From the NCBI RefSeq assembly GCF_002831665.1, contig NZ_CP025118.1:2542001-2606000 (forward strand): a DNA stretch of 64,000 bases, read 5' to 3'. This DNA comes from Lacinutrix sp. Bg11-31 (GTDB lineage Bacteria; Bacteroidota; Bacteroidia; Flavobacteriales; Flavobacteriaceae). This document shows, in pieces, positions 62,856-64,000 of the stretch. The translations under genes were made by a program, and so were the position numbers. Below the pieces are notes generated by a model, which made no database searches, was not told the DNA's origin, and saw only the letters and a program-made list of their open reading frames with translations. Within the stretch, counting starts at the first letter, position 1, and each line of letters starts with the position of its first letter.

Positions 62856-63758
62856 ATGAAACGAACAGCTGTAATCACAGTAATCCTTAGTCTTTGTCTT
62901 TCTTTTGGGTACGCTCAAACTTTAAATAATATTGTAAAAGATGAAGGTAATAAGGATATGCTTCTTGGTAAGATAGATAAAAACGGATTACAAACAGCTC
63001 CTTTTAATGAGTGGTTTAACAAAAACCACGATGATTATATTGTAAATTCAAGTTTAGTTAAAACGTTTAAAAAAGATTTGAAAAACTATACAATTAAAGC
63101 TTTTTTAGGCACTTGGTGTGGAGATAGCAAAAAAGAAGTGCCAAGGTTTTATAAGGTTTTGGAAGCTGCAAATTACCCTATGAATCAATTAGAAGTTTTT
63201 GCTTTAGACCACAGTAAAACTGCTTATAAAAAAGGCCCAAATGGAGAAGAAAAAGGATTAAACATCCACAGAGTACCAACCTTTATTTTCTATAAAGATA
63301 GTAAAGAAGTAAACCGAATTGTGGAACACCCTAAAGAAACTTTTGAGCGTGATATACAAAGTATAATAACGACAGATCGTTATAGACAAAACTATATTGC
63401 TGTGGATTACTTACATTCTTTATTAGTAGAAAAATCGATAGATTCTCTTAAAACAATTGAAACAGATTTAACCCAAAAGCTTGGCAGATTCGTAAAAAGT
63501 AGTAGCGAATTAAACACCTTTGGCTATGTACTTTTAAGAAGTAAACAAATTGAAAAAGCGTTATACGTTTTTAATTTAAATACAAAATTATATCCATACA
63601 AACATAGTGTTTACGATAGTTTAGCTGAAGCCTTTTTTATTGCAGAAAATTATTCTGAAGCTTTTAGAAATTACTACAAAGTACTAAGCATAATACCAGA
63701 TAATGAGAATGCATTGGAAATGGTGGATAAAATAAAGAAGCTTAATAGTTTGAAATAA
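62856..63758 (+). CDS. Thioredoxin-like exported protein with a CxxS motif
   Basis: 300 residues. Signal peptide about 1-20 (FGYAQ). Thioredoxin fold (about 60-170) with GTWCGDSKKEVPR; Cys88 is followed by Gly-Asp-Ser91, so the usual second cysteine is replaced by serine, giving a monothiol (CxxS) site. The cis-proline segment VPTFIFYKDSKEV is present. The C-terminal 110 residues resemble TPR helices (ALYVFNLNTKLYPYKHSVYDSLAEAFF). A monothiol site favours thiol transfer or sensing over disulfide reduction. Divergent from the kinase gene; REP-like repeats follow. Confidence 0.85.
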   Translation: MKRTAVITVILSLCLSFGYAQTLNNIVKDEGNKDMLLGKIDKNGLQTAPFNEWFNKNHDDYIVNSSLVKTFKKDLKNYTIKAFLGTWCGDSKKEVPRFYKVLEAANYPMNQLEVFALDHSKTAYKKGPNGEEKGLNIHRVPTFIFYKDSKEVNRIVEHPKETFERDIQSIITTDRYRQNYIAVDYLHSLLVEKSIDSLKTIETDLTQKLGRFVKSSSELNTFGYVLLRSKQIEKALYVFNLNTKLYPYKHSVYDSLAEAFFIAENYSEAFRNYYKVLSIIPDNENALEMVDKIKKLNSLK

Positions 63759-63762
63759 CAAC

Positions 63763-63960
63763 TTCTCGATACAATTTTTAAAGCTACGCATTGGTATCTC
63801 AAAAATCACTCGAAGTGACAAGTGATAAATTTAGATTGAAACACGCTGTCAGTTCGAGTAATGCGACCAAAGGAGCATTGTATCGAGAACTTATCTTTAT
63901 TTAAAATGCTTCTCGATACAATTTTATCGTGCCTCAAAAATCACTCGAAGTGACAAAACG
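63763..63960. repeat. REP-like intergenic repeats, units 3 and 4
   Basis: Unit 3 (63763-63890) opens CTTCTCGATACAA, has ATCACTCGAAGTGACAAG and CTGTCAGTTCGAGTA, and closes TTGTATCGAGAAC. Unit 4 (63910-63960) repeats the first half, TTCTCGATACAATTTT and ATCACTCGAAGTGACA. The window ends shortly after; no gene is visible in 63961-64000. Confidence 0.8.
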
Positions 63961-64000
63961 AAATACTTAAACAATCTCCATCTTCTTCAACAGAAAACTT

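Overview
The window comes from a marine, probably cold-adapted member of the Flavobacteriaceae (Bacteroidota). The evidence is low-GC DNA, the mutY-ssb-gldE-gldD gliding-motility locus, type IX secretion (T9SS) sorting domains of types A and B, PorP/SprF and OmpA partners, S46 dipeptidyl-peptidase, promoters of the TTTG/TAnnTTTG type, absence of Shine-Dalgarno sequences, and secreted DUF3494 ice-binding proteins.

Region 1 (1-6.7 kb) is mobile accessory DNA. Small genes (a lipoprotein, an HTH plus membrane-protein pair, an acetolactate-decarboxylase-like lipoprotein) are separated by about 115-135 bp imperfect palindromes. These behave like integron attC sites: the first bases after one GTT crossover point are the reverse complement of the bases that open the next palindrome (GTTGTGC/GCACAAC and GTTGTAACC/GGTTACAAC). 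No integrase is present. Two IS110-family copies sit at the same position in these palindromes, as IS1111-attC elements do in true integrons. The non-coding end of the IS folds on paper into a two-loop bridge RNA, with guides matching both the target palindrome and the IS's own ends. An IS3-family element disabled by nonsense codons closes the region.

Region 2 (6.7-19.7 kb) holds an AraC-type regulator, a cupin protein and a hybrid histidine kinase with seven 21-residue repeats, followed by a degraded stretch. That stretch contains relics of the attC-like element, IS110, a TamL/BamA-like outer-membrane protein, an IS256-type element and IS3. Within it lie two tandem, apparently identical 722-residue ice-binding protein genes on one duplicated unit, with a 22-bp repeat array upstream that differs in copy number.

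Region 3 (19.7-37.6 kb) is core genome: methyltransferase, gldD, gldE, ssb and mutY on the minus strand; divergent HU, a 30-residue basic protein and RNase G; a T9SS type B substrate-PorP/SprF-OmpA operon; a Tas-like aldo-keto reductase; an OmpA lipoprotein and exonuclease III.

Region 4 (37.7-64 kb) starts with a large unknown outer-membrane barrel protein. A metal-efflux operon follows: His-rich protein, CzcA-type RND pump fused to a TolC-like protein, CzcB-type adaptor and P1B-4-type ATPase. Then come a small barrel protein, glycyl-tRNA synthetase, ComF, an Ig-like lipoprotein, an omega-amidase and glutamine/methionine transaminase pair that flanks a frameshifted coiled-coil gene, an S46 peptidase, a GNAT acetyltransferase, a LytS/LytR-type two-component pair, and a thioredoxin-like protein. 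Copies of an intergenic REP-like repeat lie between several of the last genes. No rRNA, tRNA or CRISPR array was seen.
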